From an uncultured Solirubrobacterales bacterium (GTDB lineage: Bacteria; Actinomycetota; Thermoleophilia; Solirubrobacterales; 70-9): a DNA stretch of 39,596 bases. The notes beneath the pieces are model-generated. The model did not search any database, was not told where the DNA came from, and saw only the letters and a program-made list of their open reading frames with translations. The stretch is from positions 1-39,596 of the forward strand of contig CAIZLN010000152.1 in assembly GCA_903933815.1 (NCBI GenBank), given 5' to 3'. The first letter of the stretch is position 1. Every line of letters starts with the position of its first letter. Position numbers and translations under genes: made by a program. Below are positions 1 through 7,593 of this stretch, one piece after another.

Positions 1-1564
1 GTTCGCGCAGTTCCACTACCCCTTCGAAAACCAGGAGGAGTTCGAAGAGCGCTTCCCTGCCGACTTCATCTGTGAGGCGATCGACCAGACCCGCGGCTGG
101 TTCTACACCCTGCTTGCCGAGTCGACCATGCTCTTCGACACCCCGAGCTACAAAAACTGTGTCTGCCTCGGGCTGATCCTCGATGCCGAGGGCCAGAAGA
201 TGTCGAAGTCGAAAGGCAACGTCGTCGCCCCCTGGGAGGTGCTCGACAAGTTCGGTGCCGATGCCTTCCGCTGGTATCTGTTCACCGCGCAGCAGCCGTG
301 GTCGGGATACCGGTTCTCACTCGAGGCGATCTCCGAGGCGCTGCGAAGCTTCCTGCTCACCCTCTGGAACACCTATTCGTTCTGGGTGCTCTACGCCAAC
401 GCCGAGAACGTCGACTCACAGGTCCCGCCCGGCCCGCCGGAGAACCCGACCGACCTCGACCGCTGGGCGATCTCCCGCCTGCAGGCGACGATCGAATCGG
501 TCAGCGCGAAGATGGACAACTTCGACTGCACCACTGCCGGCCGCGAGATCACCGACTTCGTCGAGGAGCTGTCCAACTGGTACGTGCGGCTCTCGCGTCG
601 GCGGTTCTGGGAAGGCGACGCCGCCGCATTCCAGACCCTGCGCTACTGCCTGGTCGAGATCGCCGGTCTGCTCGCTCCGTTCACCCCGTTCATCGCTGAT
701 GAGATCCACTCGAACCTGGTCGGCGGCGCGGCTGGTGACTTCGGATCGATGCCGGACTCGGTCCACCTGCGCGACTTCCCGGCGGCCGACCCGGCCCTGC
801 GGGACCTGAACCTCGAGGCCGCGATGGCGGCGACCCGCCAGACGGTCGAGCTCGGCCGGGCCAGCCGGGCCCAGGCCAAGGCGAAGGTGCGCCAGCCGCT
901 TTCGAAGGCCGTTGTGGTCGCGACCGACACCGAGCGCGAGGCGATCCTTTCCCAGGCCGAGCTGATCAAGGCCGAGCTGAACGTCAAGGAGATCGAGTTC
1001 GTCACCGACCAGTCGGACCTCGTCAGCTACTCAGTCAAGCCGAACTACCGGGCGCTTGGGCCGCGCTTCGGCAAGGACATGCCGCAGGTCGCCGCCGCGA
1101 TGGCCGGCCTGGATCCGGACCATGTGGTCGAGACCATCGAGTCCGGTGGCGAGATCGGCATCAGCATCGAAGGCAATGACCACACCCTCGGCGCCGAGGA
1201 CGTGATCATGTCGATGGAGCCGGTCGAGGGCTACCAGGTGGAATCTGAATCCGGCCACGCCGTCGCCCTGGCGCTGGAACTCGATGACGAGCTGATCGCG
1301 GAAGGCCGGGCGAGGGAGATCGTGCACGCCGTCCAGAACGCCCGCAAGAACGCCGGGCTGGAGATCACCGACCGGATCGAACTCTCGCTCTCCGGTGACG
1401 CCGAGCTGATCGAAGCCGCCAGCGCCCACCGGGCCTACCTGGCCGACGAGGTTCTGGCGACTGCGATCAATCTCGATGGCGGCAGCGAAGGCTCCGGAGT
1501 CGAGGGTGAAGTCGTGACAGTCGACGGCCGCGATCTGCGAATCGCGGTATCGCGCTCAGCATGA
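1..1564 (+). CDS. ileS: Isoleucyl-tRNA synthetase, C-terminal part (5' truncated by window)
   Basis: This class I aminoacyl-tRNA synthetase charges tRNA-Ile in the cytoplasm. The frame is open from base 2 at the left edge, so the N-terminal half, including the HIGH motif and editing domain, is missing. The visible part starts inside the catalytic core (PADFICEAIDQTRGWFYTLL). It then carries the KMSKS loop at 197-211, followed by the helical anticodon-binding domain (WNTYSFWVLYAN onward) and a long C-terminal extension. No C-terminal CxxC zinc knuckle is visible. Together with the extension this matches the eukaryote-like type 2 IleS (DUF5915 tail) rather than the E. coli-like type 1. The TGA stop is one base before the next start codon, so the two genes are probably co-transcribed. 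I am sure of the identity; the type assignment rests on motif reading. Confidence 0.96.
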   Translation, partial: FAQFHYPFENQEEFEERFPADFICEAIDQTRGWFYTLLAESTMLFDTPSYKNCVCLGLILDAEGQKMSKSKGNVVAPWEVLDKFGADAFRWYLFTAQQPWSGYRFSLEAISEALRSFLLTLWNTYSFWVLYANAENVDSQVPPGPPENPTDLDRWAISRLQATIESVSAKMDNFDCTTAGREITDFVEELSNWYVRLSRRRFWEGDAAAFQTLRYCLVEIAGLLAPFTPFIADEIHSNLVGGAAGDFGSMPDSVHLRDFPAADPALRDLNLEAAMAATRQTVELGRASRAQAKAKVRQPLSKAVVVATDTEREAILSQAELIKAELNVKEIEFVTDQSDLVSYSVKPNYRALGPRFGKDMPQVAAAMAGLDPDHVVETIESGGEIGISIEGNDHTLGAEDVIMSMEPVEGYQVESESGHAVALALELDDELIAEGRAREIVHAVQNARKNAGLEITDRIELSLSGDAELIEAASAHRAYLADEVLATAINLDGGSEGSGVEGEVVTVDGRDLRIAVSRSA

Positions 1565-1565
1565 G

Positions 1566-2615
1566 ATGACCCCCAACGAACCTTTCAGCCACACCCTGCT
1601 CGACCGCGCCCTGGGTGCCGGAGTGGTTCCCGGGCCGATCCTGCTGGCCGGTGTCCGGCGCTCACTCCGCAGCCGGCTGAAGCGCGAGCGCCTTGGCGGC
1701 GTCGAGGCCCAGGAGGAGCGCCTTGAGGCTCTGATCGAAGAGATGTCCACCGGTCCGATCGCCGAGATGGTCGAGGCCGCCAACGACCAGCACTACGAAG
1801 TTCCGCCCGAGTTCTTCCGGCTGATCCTCGGACCCCGGTTGAAGTACAGCTCCTGCCTCTGGACCGGGGACAGCGACACCCTTGAGCGCGCCGAGGAGCG
1901 AATGCTCGAGCTGACCTGTGCCCGGGCCGGGATCGAGGACGGCATGAAGATCCTCGACCTCGGCTGCGGCTGGGGTTCCTTCACGCTGTACGCAGCCGAG
2001 CGCTTCCCGGGCTGCCGGATCACCGCAGTCTCGAACTCTTCAGGACAAAGGCGCTCGATCGAAGCCAAAGCAAAGCGGCTCGGCCTCGACAACATCGAAG
2101 TGATCACCGCCGACGTCAACGAGTTCGACCCCAAGCGCCGCTTCGACCGGGTGGTTTCGGTCGAGATGTTCGAACACATGCGCAACTGGAAGGAGCTGCT
2201 CGGCCGGGTGAGCGCCTGGCTGGAGCCGACGGGCCGCGTCTTCATTCACATCTTCTCCCACCGGACCCTCGCCTACCGCTACGAAGAGAACTGGGCGTCG
2301 AACCGGTTCTTCGCCGCCGGAACGATGCCCTCACACGACCTGATGCTGCGTTTCCAGCAGCACCTCGAGGTCGAGCACCTCTGGGCAGTGGGCGGCAACC
2401 ACTACGCCCGCACCCTCGACGCCTGGCTGGTAAAGCTTGACGCCAACCGCTCTGAGGCCCGGAGCATTCTCGGCACGGTCAAGAGTGGTCGCGACGCTGC
2501 CCAGGCTTTCGCAATCTGGAGGGTCTTCCTGATCGCCGCCCGGGAGACCTGGGCCTTCGGCAACGGCGAGGAGTGGATCGTCAGCCACTACCTGCTGAAG
2601 CCACGCGAAGCCTGA
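1566..2615 (+). CDS. CFA-synthase-like SAM-dependent methyltransferase
   Basis: This 349-residue protein belongs to the cyclopropane-fatty-acyl-phospholipid synthase/coclaurine N-methyltransferase-like family. Residues 75-99 carry the family signature (QHYEVPPEFF, then KYSSCLW). The SAM-binding motif I LDLGCGWGS is at about 130-138, and EMFEHMRNWKELL follows in the catalytic core. It is shorter than E. coli Cfa (about 380 residues) and lacks much of that enzyme's N-terminal domain, so methylation of a lipid or a small amine are both possible. The ATG lies one base after the ileS stop, which suggests translational coupling. Function beyond 'CFA-family methyltransferase' is not decided by the sequence. 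Confidence 0.88.
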   Translation: MTPNEPFSHTLLDRALGAGVVPGPILLAGVRRSLRSRLKRERLGGVEAQEERLEALIEEMSTGPIAEMVEAANDQHYEVPPEFFRLILGPRLKYSSCLWTGDSDTLERAEERMLELTCARAGIEDGMKILDLGCGWGSFTLYAAERFPGCRITAVSNSSGQRRSIEAKAKRLGLDNIEVITADVNEFDPKRRFDRVVSVEMFEHMRNWKELLGRVSAWLEPTGRVFIHIFSHRTLAYRYEENWASNRFFAAGTMPSHDLMLRFQQHLEVEHLWAVGGNHYARTLDAWLVKLDANRSEARSILGTVKSGRDAAQAFAIWRVFLIAARETWAFGNGEEWIVSHYLLKPREA

Positions 2616-2618
2616 GGG

Positions 2619-2795
2619 TCAGTCGGCCGCTTCGGGGATGATCAGGTCCGGCTTCGACGTGTCGGAGAACTTCACCCAGCAGTGCTCCGGGGGAACTCCG
2701 GCCACCTCGCCGAGGGCCACTTCGATGCGCTTGGCGATCTCCGCCTTCTGCTCATCGGAGCGGCCCTCGTACCAGTGGATTTCTACGAAAGGCAT
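2619..2795 (-). CDS. 4-oxalocrotonate tautomerase-family protein
   Basis: This small protein of 58 residues starts Met-Pro-Phe-Val-Glu-Ile. After Met removal, Pro-1 is the catalytic base of tautomerase-superfamily enzymes, so the ATG at 2795 was chosen over longer in-frame starts. The rest (EGRSDEQKAEIAKRI, then VPPEHCWVKFSD) follows the beta-alpha-beta pattern of 4-OT monomers, which assemble into hexamers. It lies 16 nt after the thioredoxin stop on the same strand and is probably transcribed from the trxA promoter. No strong Shine-Dalgarno sequence is seen. The substrate is unknown; many actinobacterial members have no assigned pathway. Confidence 0.85.
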   Translation of the reverse strand: MPFVEIHWYEGRSDEQKAEIAKRIEVALGEVAGVPPEHCWVKFSDTSKPDLIIPEAAD

Positions 2796-2811
2796 GGTCG
2801 CGACCCGGGAC

Positions 2812-3138
2812 TCAGCCGGCCAGTGCCGGCTCGATTTCAGCAAGCAGCTTGCGCTTCGGCATCGCACCGACCATGCGCTTGACCATCTGTCCATCCTTGA
2901 ACAGGATCATCGTCGGAATCGAAAGCACCTCGTACTGGGCCGCAGTCGACGAGTTCTCGTCGATGTCGATGCTGAGAATCTTTACGTCGTCACGCTCGGC
3001 TGCGATCTCTTCGAGAACGGGATGGAGGACACGGCAGGGACCGCACCAGGTTGCCCAGAAGTCGACCAGAACAGCGCCCTCCTGGTCAAGCACTTCGGGC
3101 TTGAAAGATGCATCGGTCACTGCGGGGAGGTTCGCCAT
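2812..3138 (-). CDS. trxA: Thioredoxin
   Basis: This 108-residue thioredoxin is a cytoplasmic dithiol-disulfide reductant. The active-site motif WCGPC is at residues 31-35, and the cis-Pro loop SIPTM (Pro at about 75) is present. The length is the usual size for single-domain thioredoxins. The start ATG is preceded by AGGAGA at a good Shine-Dalgarno distance and by a strong sigma-70-type promoter about 40 nt upstream. It is followed by the tautomerase gene on the same strand. Thioredoxin is also the electron donor for APS/PAPS reductase, which is encoded near 32 kb of this window. Confidence 0.96.
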   Translation of the reverse strand: MANLPAVTDASFKPEVLDQEGAVLVDFWATWCGPCRVLHPVLEEIAAERDDVKILSIDIDENSSTAAQYEVLSIPTMILFKDGQMVKRMVGAMPKRKLLAEIEPALAG

Positions 3139-3179
3139 CTCTGTCTCCTGATCGTTGAAACTGCCGTTACCGTCTGGTC

Positions 3180-3208
3180 ACTATACAAAATGAAGTGGAC
3201 TCTGGCAA
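3180..3208 (-). promoter_or_regulatory. Sigma-70-type promoter for trxA
   Basis: On the minus strand a -35 TTGCCA (3208-3203) is followed after exactly 17 bases by a -10 TATAGT (3185-3180). The predicted transcript would have a leader of about 35 nt containing the AGGAGA ribosome site. This is the best classical two-element promoter I found in the window. It contrasts with the many leaderless genes that show only a -10 hexamer. Confidence 0.7.
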
Positions 3209-3262
3209 ACATTCGAGGTGCCTGGGCCACTGAGCGTGATGTTGTCGGGGAAAGTAGCGCAG

Positions 3263-3280
3263 CCCGCGAAAGCCTGCGGG
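3263..3280 (-). terminator. Possible weak hairpin after the GT2 gene
   Basis: An inverted repeat CCCGC/GCGGG with an 8-base loop lies just beyond the glycosyltransferase stop on the minus strand. No T-run follows it. This is a tentative terminator only. Confidence 0.25.
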
Positions 3281-3290
3281 AGGGTTGTCA

Positions 3291-4043
3291 TCACTTCCGT
3301 CGCCCTCGGCGGCCGAAGGACGAGATCCTGATCGCTGGCACCCTCCAGGCGGCCTCGATCACGATCGAGTTGCTCATCTTGGAACTGCCGGCCTGACGCT
3401 CGCGGAAGGTGATCGGCACTTCGATCACTTCAAAGCCCGCCTTCAGCACCCGGTAGGTCATCTCGACCTGAAAAGAGTAGCCAGATGCGTTGACGGTGTT
3501 GAGCTCGATTGATTCGAGGACCTCACGACGAAAGCACTTGAAGCCTCCGGTGAGATCGCGCACCGGCACCCCGAGCACGACCCGCGAATAGAGGCTGCCG
3601 CCGCGGCTGATCAGCCGGCGGGCCGCCCCCCACTCGGTGATGCCACCCCCTGGCACGTAACGCGACCCGACCACCAGGTCCGCCAGGGCGGAGGCGGCGA
3701 TCAGTCGCGGCAGGTAGGCGGGGTCGTGGGAGAAGTCGGCGTCCATCTGGACGACCAGTCCGGCACCACCCTCGAGGGCGCGGCGGAAGCCGGCGATGTA
3801 GGCGGGGCCGAGGCCTTGCTTGCCAGGGCGGTGCAGGACCTCGACCCGCGGGTCGACCGCGACAAGACCGTCGGCGATCCGTCCCGTGCCATCGGGCGAG
3901 GTGTCGTCGACGATCAGGATCCGGTCATCGGCAGAAAGCTTCGGTCCGACCGCCTCGACCATGCGCTCGATGTTGCCGGCCTCGTTGTAGGTCGGCAGGA
4001 TGACCCAGACGGGGCCGGACCGGGCTGGCTCGGGGACGGGCAC
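3291..4043 (-). CDS. Polyprenol-phosphate mannosyltransferase-like GT2 glycosyltransferase
   Basis: This 250-residue GT2 protein transfers a sugar, most likely mannose from GDP-mannose, to polyprenyl phosphate. PTYNEAGNI is at residues 17-25, VDDTSPDGT at about 45-53 and the metal-binding DAD at 101-103 in QMDADFSHDP. GSRYVPGG and the acceptor-side LTGGFKCFRREVL also match the DPM1/Ppm1 family. There is no C-terminal membrane domain, as in the soluble-domain forms. The start is GTG: a -10-like TAGCAT ends 6 nt before it on the minus strand, consistent with a leaderless transcript. The basic C-terminus (SFGRRGRRK) could contact membrane lipids. The gene is divergent from polX. The sugar specificity is inferred from the family. 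Confidence 0.88.
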   Translation of the reverse strand: MPVPEPARSGPVWVILPTYNEAGNIERMVEAVGPKLSADDRILIVDDTSPDGTGRIADGLVAVDPRVEVLHRPGKQGLGPAYIAGFRRALEGGAGLVVQMDADFSHDPAYLPRLIAASALADLVVGSRYVPGGGITEWGAARRLISRGGSLYSRVVLGVPVRDLTGGFKCFRREVLESIELNTVNASGYSFQVEMTYRVLKAGFEVIEVPITFRERQAGSSKMSNSIVIEAAWRVPAIRISSFGRRGRRK

Positions 4044-4049
4044 AAGGCG

Positions 4050-4055
4050 ATGCTA
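4050..4055 (-). promoter_or_regulatory. -10 element of leaderless GT2 promoter
   Basis: TAGCAT on the minus strand is separated by 6 nt (4049-4044) from the GTG start. Transcription would begin at or next to the start codon. Confidence 0.55.
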
Positions 4056-4138
4056 CGGCAGAAGTGGGCGGGCGCGTGGGTGCCTCTCCGGAACCCTGTC
4101 GACATCCCCGTATCCCGATTGGTTCCGCAGCTGCCGGG

Positions 4139-4144
4139 TAACTT
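4139..4144 (+). promoter_or_regulatory. -10 element of leaderless polX promoter
   Basis: TAACTT is followed by exactly 6 nt and then the polX ATG. There is no Shine-Dalgarno sequence between them and no room for one. Confidence 0.55.
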
Positions 4145-4150
4145 AGGCAC

Positions 4151-5854
4151 ATGACCAACGCCGAGATCGCCGCCGCCCTCGAAGAGCTGGCCGTGCTCTA
4201 CCAGCTCGACGGAGCTGACCGCTACCGCGTGCTCGCCTATACGAACTCTGCCCGCACCATCCGGGACCAGGGCAGCTCGGTCGAGGAGATGGCCCTTTGC
4301 GGCGAGGTCACTGAGCTGCCCGGGGTCGGCAAGACGCTGGAGGAGAAGATCCTCGCCCTGATCGAGACCGGGGAGATCCCGGCGGCCGCGAAGCTCAAGG
4401 AGAAGCTGCCGCCCGGCCTGATCGAGATCAACCGGATCCCCGGGCTCGGCCCCAAGACCGTGCGCAGGCTGCATGACGAACTCGGGGTCAATGGCCCCGA
4501 TGACCTGCGTGAAGCTGCCGAAGCGGGCAAGGTCAGGGAGCTGAAGGGGCTCGGTGCGAAGTCTGAAGAGAGCATCCTCGAAGGCCTCGACCGGCTGGAC
4601 GAGGAGCCCGCCGGTCCGCAGCGCAAGCTGCTCGATGAAGTCCTGCCGCTCGCCGAGGAGCTGGTCACAGCCCTGCGCGAACACCCCTCCTGCGAGCAGG
4701 CCGAGATCGCCGGCTCGGCCCGTCGTATGGCCGACACCTGCAAGGACATCGACCTGATCGCGACCTCACGGGACCCAAAGACGCTCGCTGCGCACATCGC
4801 CTCGCACGAAACCGTCGCATCGGCCGGAAACCCGAGCGAGAACGGGGTGAAGCTGGAGACCCAGCCGGGTATCGGCGTGGACGTTCGCATCGTCGTCCCG
4901 GAGGCGTTCGGCAACCTGCTCCAGCACTTCACCGGATCAGCCGCGCACAACACCGTGCTCAGAGAGATCGCCGTCAGCGAAGGCCTGCATGTCTCGGAGC
5001 ACGGGATCAAGGACGACAGCACCGGGGAGACGGAAGCCTTCCGGACGGAGCACGAGGTGTACGAGCGACTCGGGTACAGCTACATCGAACCGGAGCTGCG
5101 GGAGAACCGTGGCGAGCTGGAGGCCGCCCGTGCGGGTGAGCTTCCGGACCTGGTCGAGCGCTCTCAGGTCCGTGGCGACCTCCACTGTCACACCACCCTC
5201 TCCGACGGGCAGAACACCCTCGAAGAGATGGCTGCCGCGGCCGAGGAGCTCGGCTACGACTACCTCGCGATCACCGACCACTCGGCCAGCCACGGGTTCG
5301 GCGACGGTGTGCCGGCCGACGTGCTGCTGCGACGGGTCGAGGAAATCAGGGAGTTCAACCGGCAGGAGGGGCGGATCCGCCTGCTGGCCGGCTCCGAGGT
5401 CAACATCAATGCCGACGGCACGCTCGACTACGAAGACGATGTTCTGGACGAGCTCGACTGGGTGATCGCCTCTATCCACACCGGCTTCTCGAAGTCCGAG
5501 TCGGCGATGACGGCCCGCATGATCGCCGCGATCGAACACCCGGCGGTGGACTGCATCGGCCATGCGACCGGCCGCCTTCTGACCCGGCGCGATCCATACC
5601 CGCTCGATATCGAGGCCGCGCTCGAAGCGGCCGCCCGCAGCAACACCGCTTTCGAGATCAACGGCAGCCCGAAGCGCCGGGATCTCTCCGACGTCCACGC
5701 CCGCATGGCGAAGGCGGCCGGGGTAAAGATCGTCCTCAACACCGACTCCCACCGGGTCGGGAGCTTCGCTTACATGCGCTACGCCGTCGCGACGGCCCGG
5801 CGGGCCTGGCTCGAACCAGCCGACGTGCTCAACACCGGCTCGTGGTGGAAATAG
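4151..5854 (+). CDS. polX: Family X DNA polymerase with C-terminal PHP domain
   Basis: This 567-residue bacterial PolX is a gap-filling repair polymerase with a 3'-5' exonuclease/AP-endonuclease PHP domain. N-terminal helix-hairpin-helix motifs are seen at LPGVGKTLEEKI (56-67), IPGLGPKTV (96-104) and LKGLGAKSEESI (131-142). The palm-domain catalytic aspartates fit D199 and D201 in DIDLI and D244 in GVDVRIV. The PHP domain (about 340-567) keeps its metal ligands: HCH at 345-347, H377 in ITDHS, E416, H443, H471 and D532/H534 in TDSH. Length and domain order are those of B. subtilis-type PolX. The gene starts without a leader, divergent from the glycosyltransferase, and converges on the next minus-strand unit. 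Confidence 0.95.
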   Translation: MTNAEIAAALEELAVLYQLDGADRYRVLAYTNSARTIRDQGSSVEEMALCGEVTELPGVGKTLEEKILALIETGEIPAAAKLKEKLPPGLIEINRIPGLGPKTVRRLHDELGVNGPDDLREAAEAGKVRELKGLGAKSEESILEGLDRLDEEPAGPQRKLLDEVLPLAEELVTALREHPSCEQAEIAGSARRMADTCKDIDLIATSRDPKTLAAHIASHETVASAGNPSENGVKLETQPGIGVDVRIVVPEAFGNLLQHFTGSAAHNTVLREIAVSEGLHVSEHGIKDDSTGETEAFRTEHEVYERLGYSYIEPELRENRGELEAARAGELPDLVERSQVRGDLHCHTTLSDGQNTLEEMAAAAEELGYDYLAITDHSASHGFGDGVPADVLLRRVEEIREFNRQEGRIRLLAGSEVNINADGTLDYEDDVLDELDWVIASIHTGFSKSESAMTARMIAAIEHPAVDCIGHATGRLLTRRDPYPLDIEAALEAAARSNTAFEINGSPKRRDLSDVHARMAKAAGVKIVLNTDSHRVGSFAYMRYAVATARRAWLEPADVLNTGSWWK

Positions 5855-5907
5855 GCAGCCCCGGCACCGTCAGCAGTCAAACCGCCTGAAGGGCCACAGG
5901 GCGCCGG

Positions 5908-6420
5908 TCAGTAGGTGGTGAAGCCGGGCGAGCGGATCAGCTTGACCGGCTTTAATGCCGACCCCGGCTCAACCAGAAACCGGACACCGTCGCGCAGCTC
6001 AATCGCCAGCACGGCCGACTCGCGGTTGCGCCAGGCGAGCGCCACCAGCAGGGCGAAGCCGCTGCCGATCACCGCAACTTCGGGGAAGAAAAGCCCGATC
6101 CCACCGGCAATGAACACAGCCGCAAGGATCGGCCAGAGCCTGATGAAGGCGATCCGGCCGGGTGAGGGCAGTGAAACTCCTGGTGCTCCGGGGTGCACGG
6201 TGCGGGCCGCTGCCAGCGGACCCCGCATGACTTCGGCTGATCGCTCGGCCCCACCGAGACTCAGGCCGACCCAGGTCGCGGTGAGCCACCAGACGGCACC
6301 GACCAGCAGGATCACCTCGTTCTGTTCGCTCCGGGCACCCAGCACGGCGACGATCGCGAGCACGGTGGCGCCCCCTGCAGCCAGAAAGACGGTGGCCCGG
6401 AGGAGTTCAGAGAACGGCAT
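5908..6420 (-). CDS. Four-helix membrane protein of unknown function
   Basis: This 170-residue protein has four predicted membrane segments at about 8-28, 36-55, 94-112 and 114-130. A short soluble C-terminus of about 40 residues (ELRDGVRFLVEPGSALKPVKL) follows. I do not recognise a named family. The ATG lies only 6 nt after the otsB stop on the same strand, so it is almost certainly co-transcribed with trehalose-phosphatase. The C-terminal beta-rich stretch looks like a small cytoplasmic domain. A role in osmotic or trehalose physiology is inferred from context only. Confidence 0.75.
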   Translation of the reverse strand: MPFSELLRATVFLAAGGATVLAIVAVLGARSEQNEVILLVGAVWWLTATWVGLSLGGAERSAEVMRGPLAAARTVHPGAPGVSLPSPGRIAFIRLWPILAAVFIAGGIGLFFPEVAVIGSGFALLVALAWRNRESAVLAIELRDGVRFLVEPGSALKPVKLIRSPGFTTY

Positions 6421-6426
6421 CGGCCC

Positions 6427-7209
6427 TCAGGCGGCGAGCCCGGTGATCATGTCTATCCACTCGTCGGACCCGGCGACAACCATGTCGGCAGTTTCCATCA
6501 GCTCGGGCGGGCCTTCGTCGGAATCGACCGCAACGATCAGTAGCTGTTCGACCTGGCCGTCGGACTTCATCTTGCGCAGTCTCTTGACTGCGTCAAGGTC
6601 AGTCTGGTCGTCTCCTGCGAAAACAACGGTGGTGAGGCCGGTATCGGCCAGCAGCGACTCAACCGCGCCGGCCTTGCCCTCCATGTCGGGTGGCCTCAGC
6701 TCAAGGACTTTGCGTCCCCAATGGGTGACCAGGTCAGCCGCGCGGGCATCCTCGGCAATCTCCCTGACCATCTGCTCGGTTCGCTCCCCCGCTCCTCGCC
6801 AATGCAACGCCTGGATCGGGCCCTTGTCTTCAACCCGGATCTTGGCGGCGACCCAGTGAGGGCTGTCATTGTCGGTTATGAAGCGTGCGGCACGGGTCAC
6901 CTGTTCGCCTTCAAGCACCATCTCCGGCTCTTCCTTGCCGGGCTCGAGCAGCTCAAGCCCGTGATTGCCGAAGTAGGTGACCGACTTTGCACCGACCATA
7001 TCCCGGGCTACCCTGGCTGGCCTGCCGGTGACGCAGGCAACGAGGGCGAGCTCGCGGCTCAGGGTCTCGAGGCTGTCTCTGGCCTTGACCGGCACTCGAG
7101 CCTTTTCCGGACGGTCAACAATCCGGCAAAGCGTGCCGTCAACATCACTCATCAGGGCCGATCGGCCCGGTTCTTTCAGCAGAAGCGAGAGCGGTGAGTC
7201 CGGGTTCAT
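6427..7209 (-). CDS. otsB: Trehalose-6-phosphate phosphatase
   Basis: This 260-residue HAD-superfamily phosphatase removes phosphate from trehalose-6-phosphate, the last step of the OtsAB pathway. HAD motif I is DVDGT at 22-26 (D22 nucleophile, D24 acid/base). CVTGRP lies at about 59-64, NHGLELL at 82-88, the LRP..K lysine at about 179, and the metal-binding GDDQTD at 199-204. I chose the ATG at 7209. Longer in-frame extensions exist but would overlap the divergent transporter gene. No otsA is seen in the window. The start is 18 nt from the divergent start, with a GATACT hexamer 6 nt upstream, so this gene may be leaderless. The second operon gene encodes the membrane protein. Confidence 0.93.
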   Translation of the reverse strand: MNPDSPLSLLLKEPGRSALMSDVDGTLCRIVDRPEKARVPVKARDSLETLSRELALVACVTGRPARVARDMVGAKSVTYFGNHGLELLEPGKEEPEMVLEGEQVTRAARFITDNDSPHWVAAKIRVEDKGPIQALHWRGAGERTEQMVREIAEDARAADLVTHWGRKVLELRPPDMEGKAGAVESLLADTGLTTVVFAGDDQTDLDAVKRLRKMKSDGQVEQLLIVAVDSDEGPPELMETADMVVAGSDEWIDMITGLAA

Positions 7210-7214
7210 GGTCG

Positions 7215-7221
7215 TAGTATC
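7215..7221. promoter_or_regulatory. Shared, nearly symmetric -10 region between otsB and the TauE half-gene
   Basis: The two start codons (7209 minus, 7228 plus) are separated by 18 bp. The plus strand reads TAGTAT at 7215-7220, which is 7 nt before the ATG. The minus strand reads GATACT at 7221-7216, which is 6 nt before its ATG. The two hexamers overlap by five base pairs, so the same DNA could serve as the -10 of both directions, with leaderless transcripts on each side. The minus-strand hexamer departs from T-A-N-N-N-T at its first base. Confidence 0.5.
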
Positions 7222-7227
7222 GCCGGG

Positions 7228-7593
7228 ATGGACCGTCGACGAATCTGGAGCCTCGCCCTGATCGGTACGGCCGCGGGTGCTTTCAGCGGTCTTTTCGGTG
7301 TCGGAGGCGGCACGGTGATCGTGCCGATGCTGATCTTGCTGTTCGCCTACGGCGAAAGACTGGCCACCGGAACCAGCCTCGCGGCGATAGTTGCGATCGC
7401 TTTCCTGGCCGCTGCGCTGCAGGGCGGTTTCTACGGAAATGTAGACATCGACCTCGGCCTGATTCTCGCTATTCCGGCGATGGTGGGGATTGTCGTCGGA
7501 ACAGCCATCCAGCAGCGTATCCCCGAGAAGGCGGTCTCGCTGATCTTCGCCGTGCTGCTGATCGGTGTCGCGTTCGAGATGGTGCTGGGCTGA
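7228..7593 (+). CDS. TauE/SafE-family permease, first half-size subunit
   Basis: This 121-residue membrane protein corresponds to one four-helix repeat of the TauE/SafE (sulfite exporter/DUF81) family. The family's repeat motif GVGGGTVIVPML follows GAFSGLF near the N-terminus, and GNVDIDLG and IPEKAV are at the expected places. Full-length members (about 250 residues) contain two such repeats in one chain. Here the chain ends after one repeat, and the next gene encodes the other. The TGA stop overlaps the next ATG (TGATG), so translation is probably coupled and the pair likely forms a hetero-oligomer. The transported anion is unknown. The start is apparently leaderless. Confidence 0.87.
   Translation: MDRRRIWSLALIGTAAGAFSGLFGVGGGTVIVPMLILLFAYGERLATGTSLAAIVAIAFLAAALQGGFYGNVDIDLGLILAIPAMVGIVVGTAIQQRIPEKAVSLIFAVLLIGVAFEMVLG

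Noticed and set aside
2638-3396. A 252-codon plus-strand frame over the tautomerase and thioredoxin genes
   Set aside because: It is antisense to two well-identified genes and crosses the trxA promoter. No family resemblance was seen.
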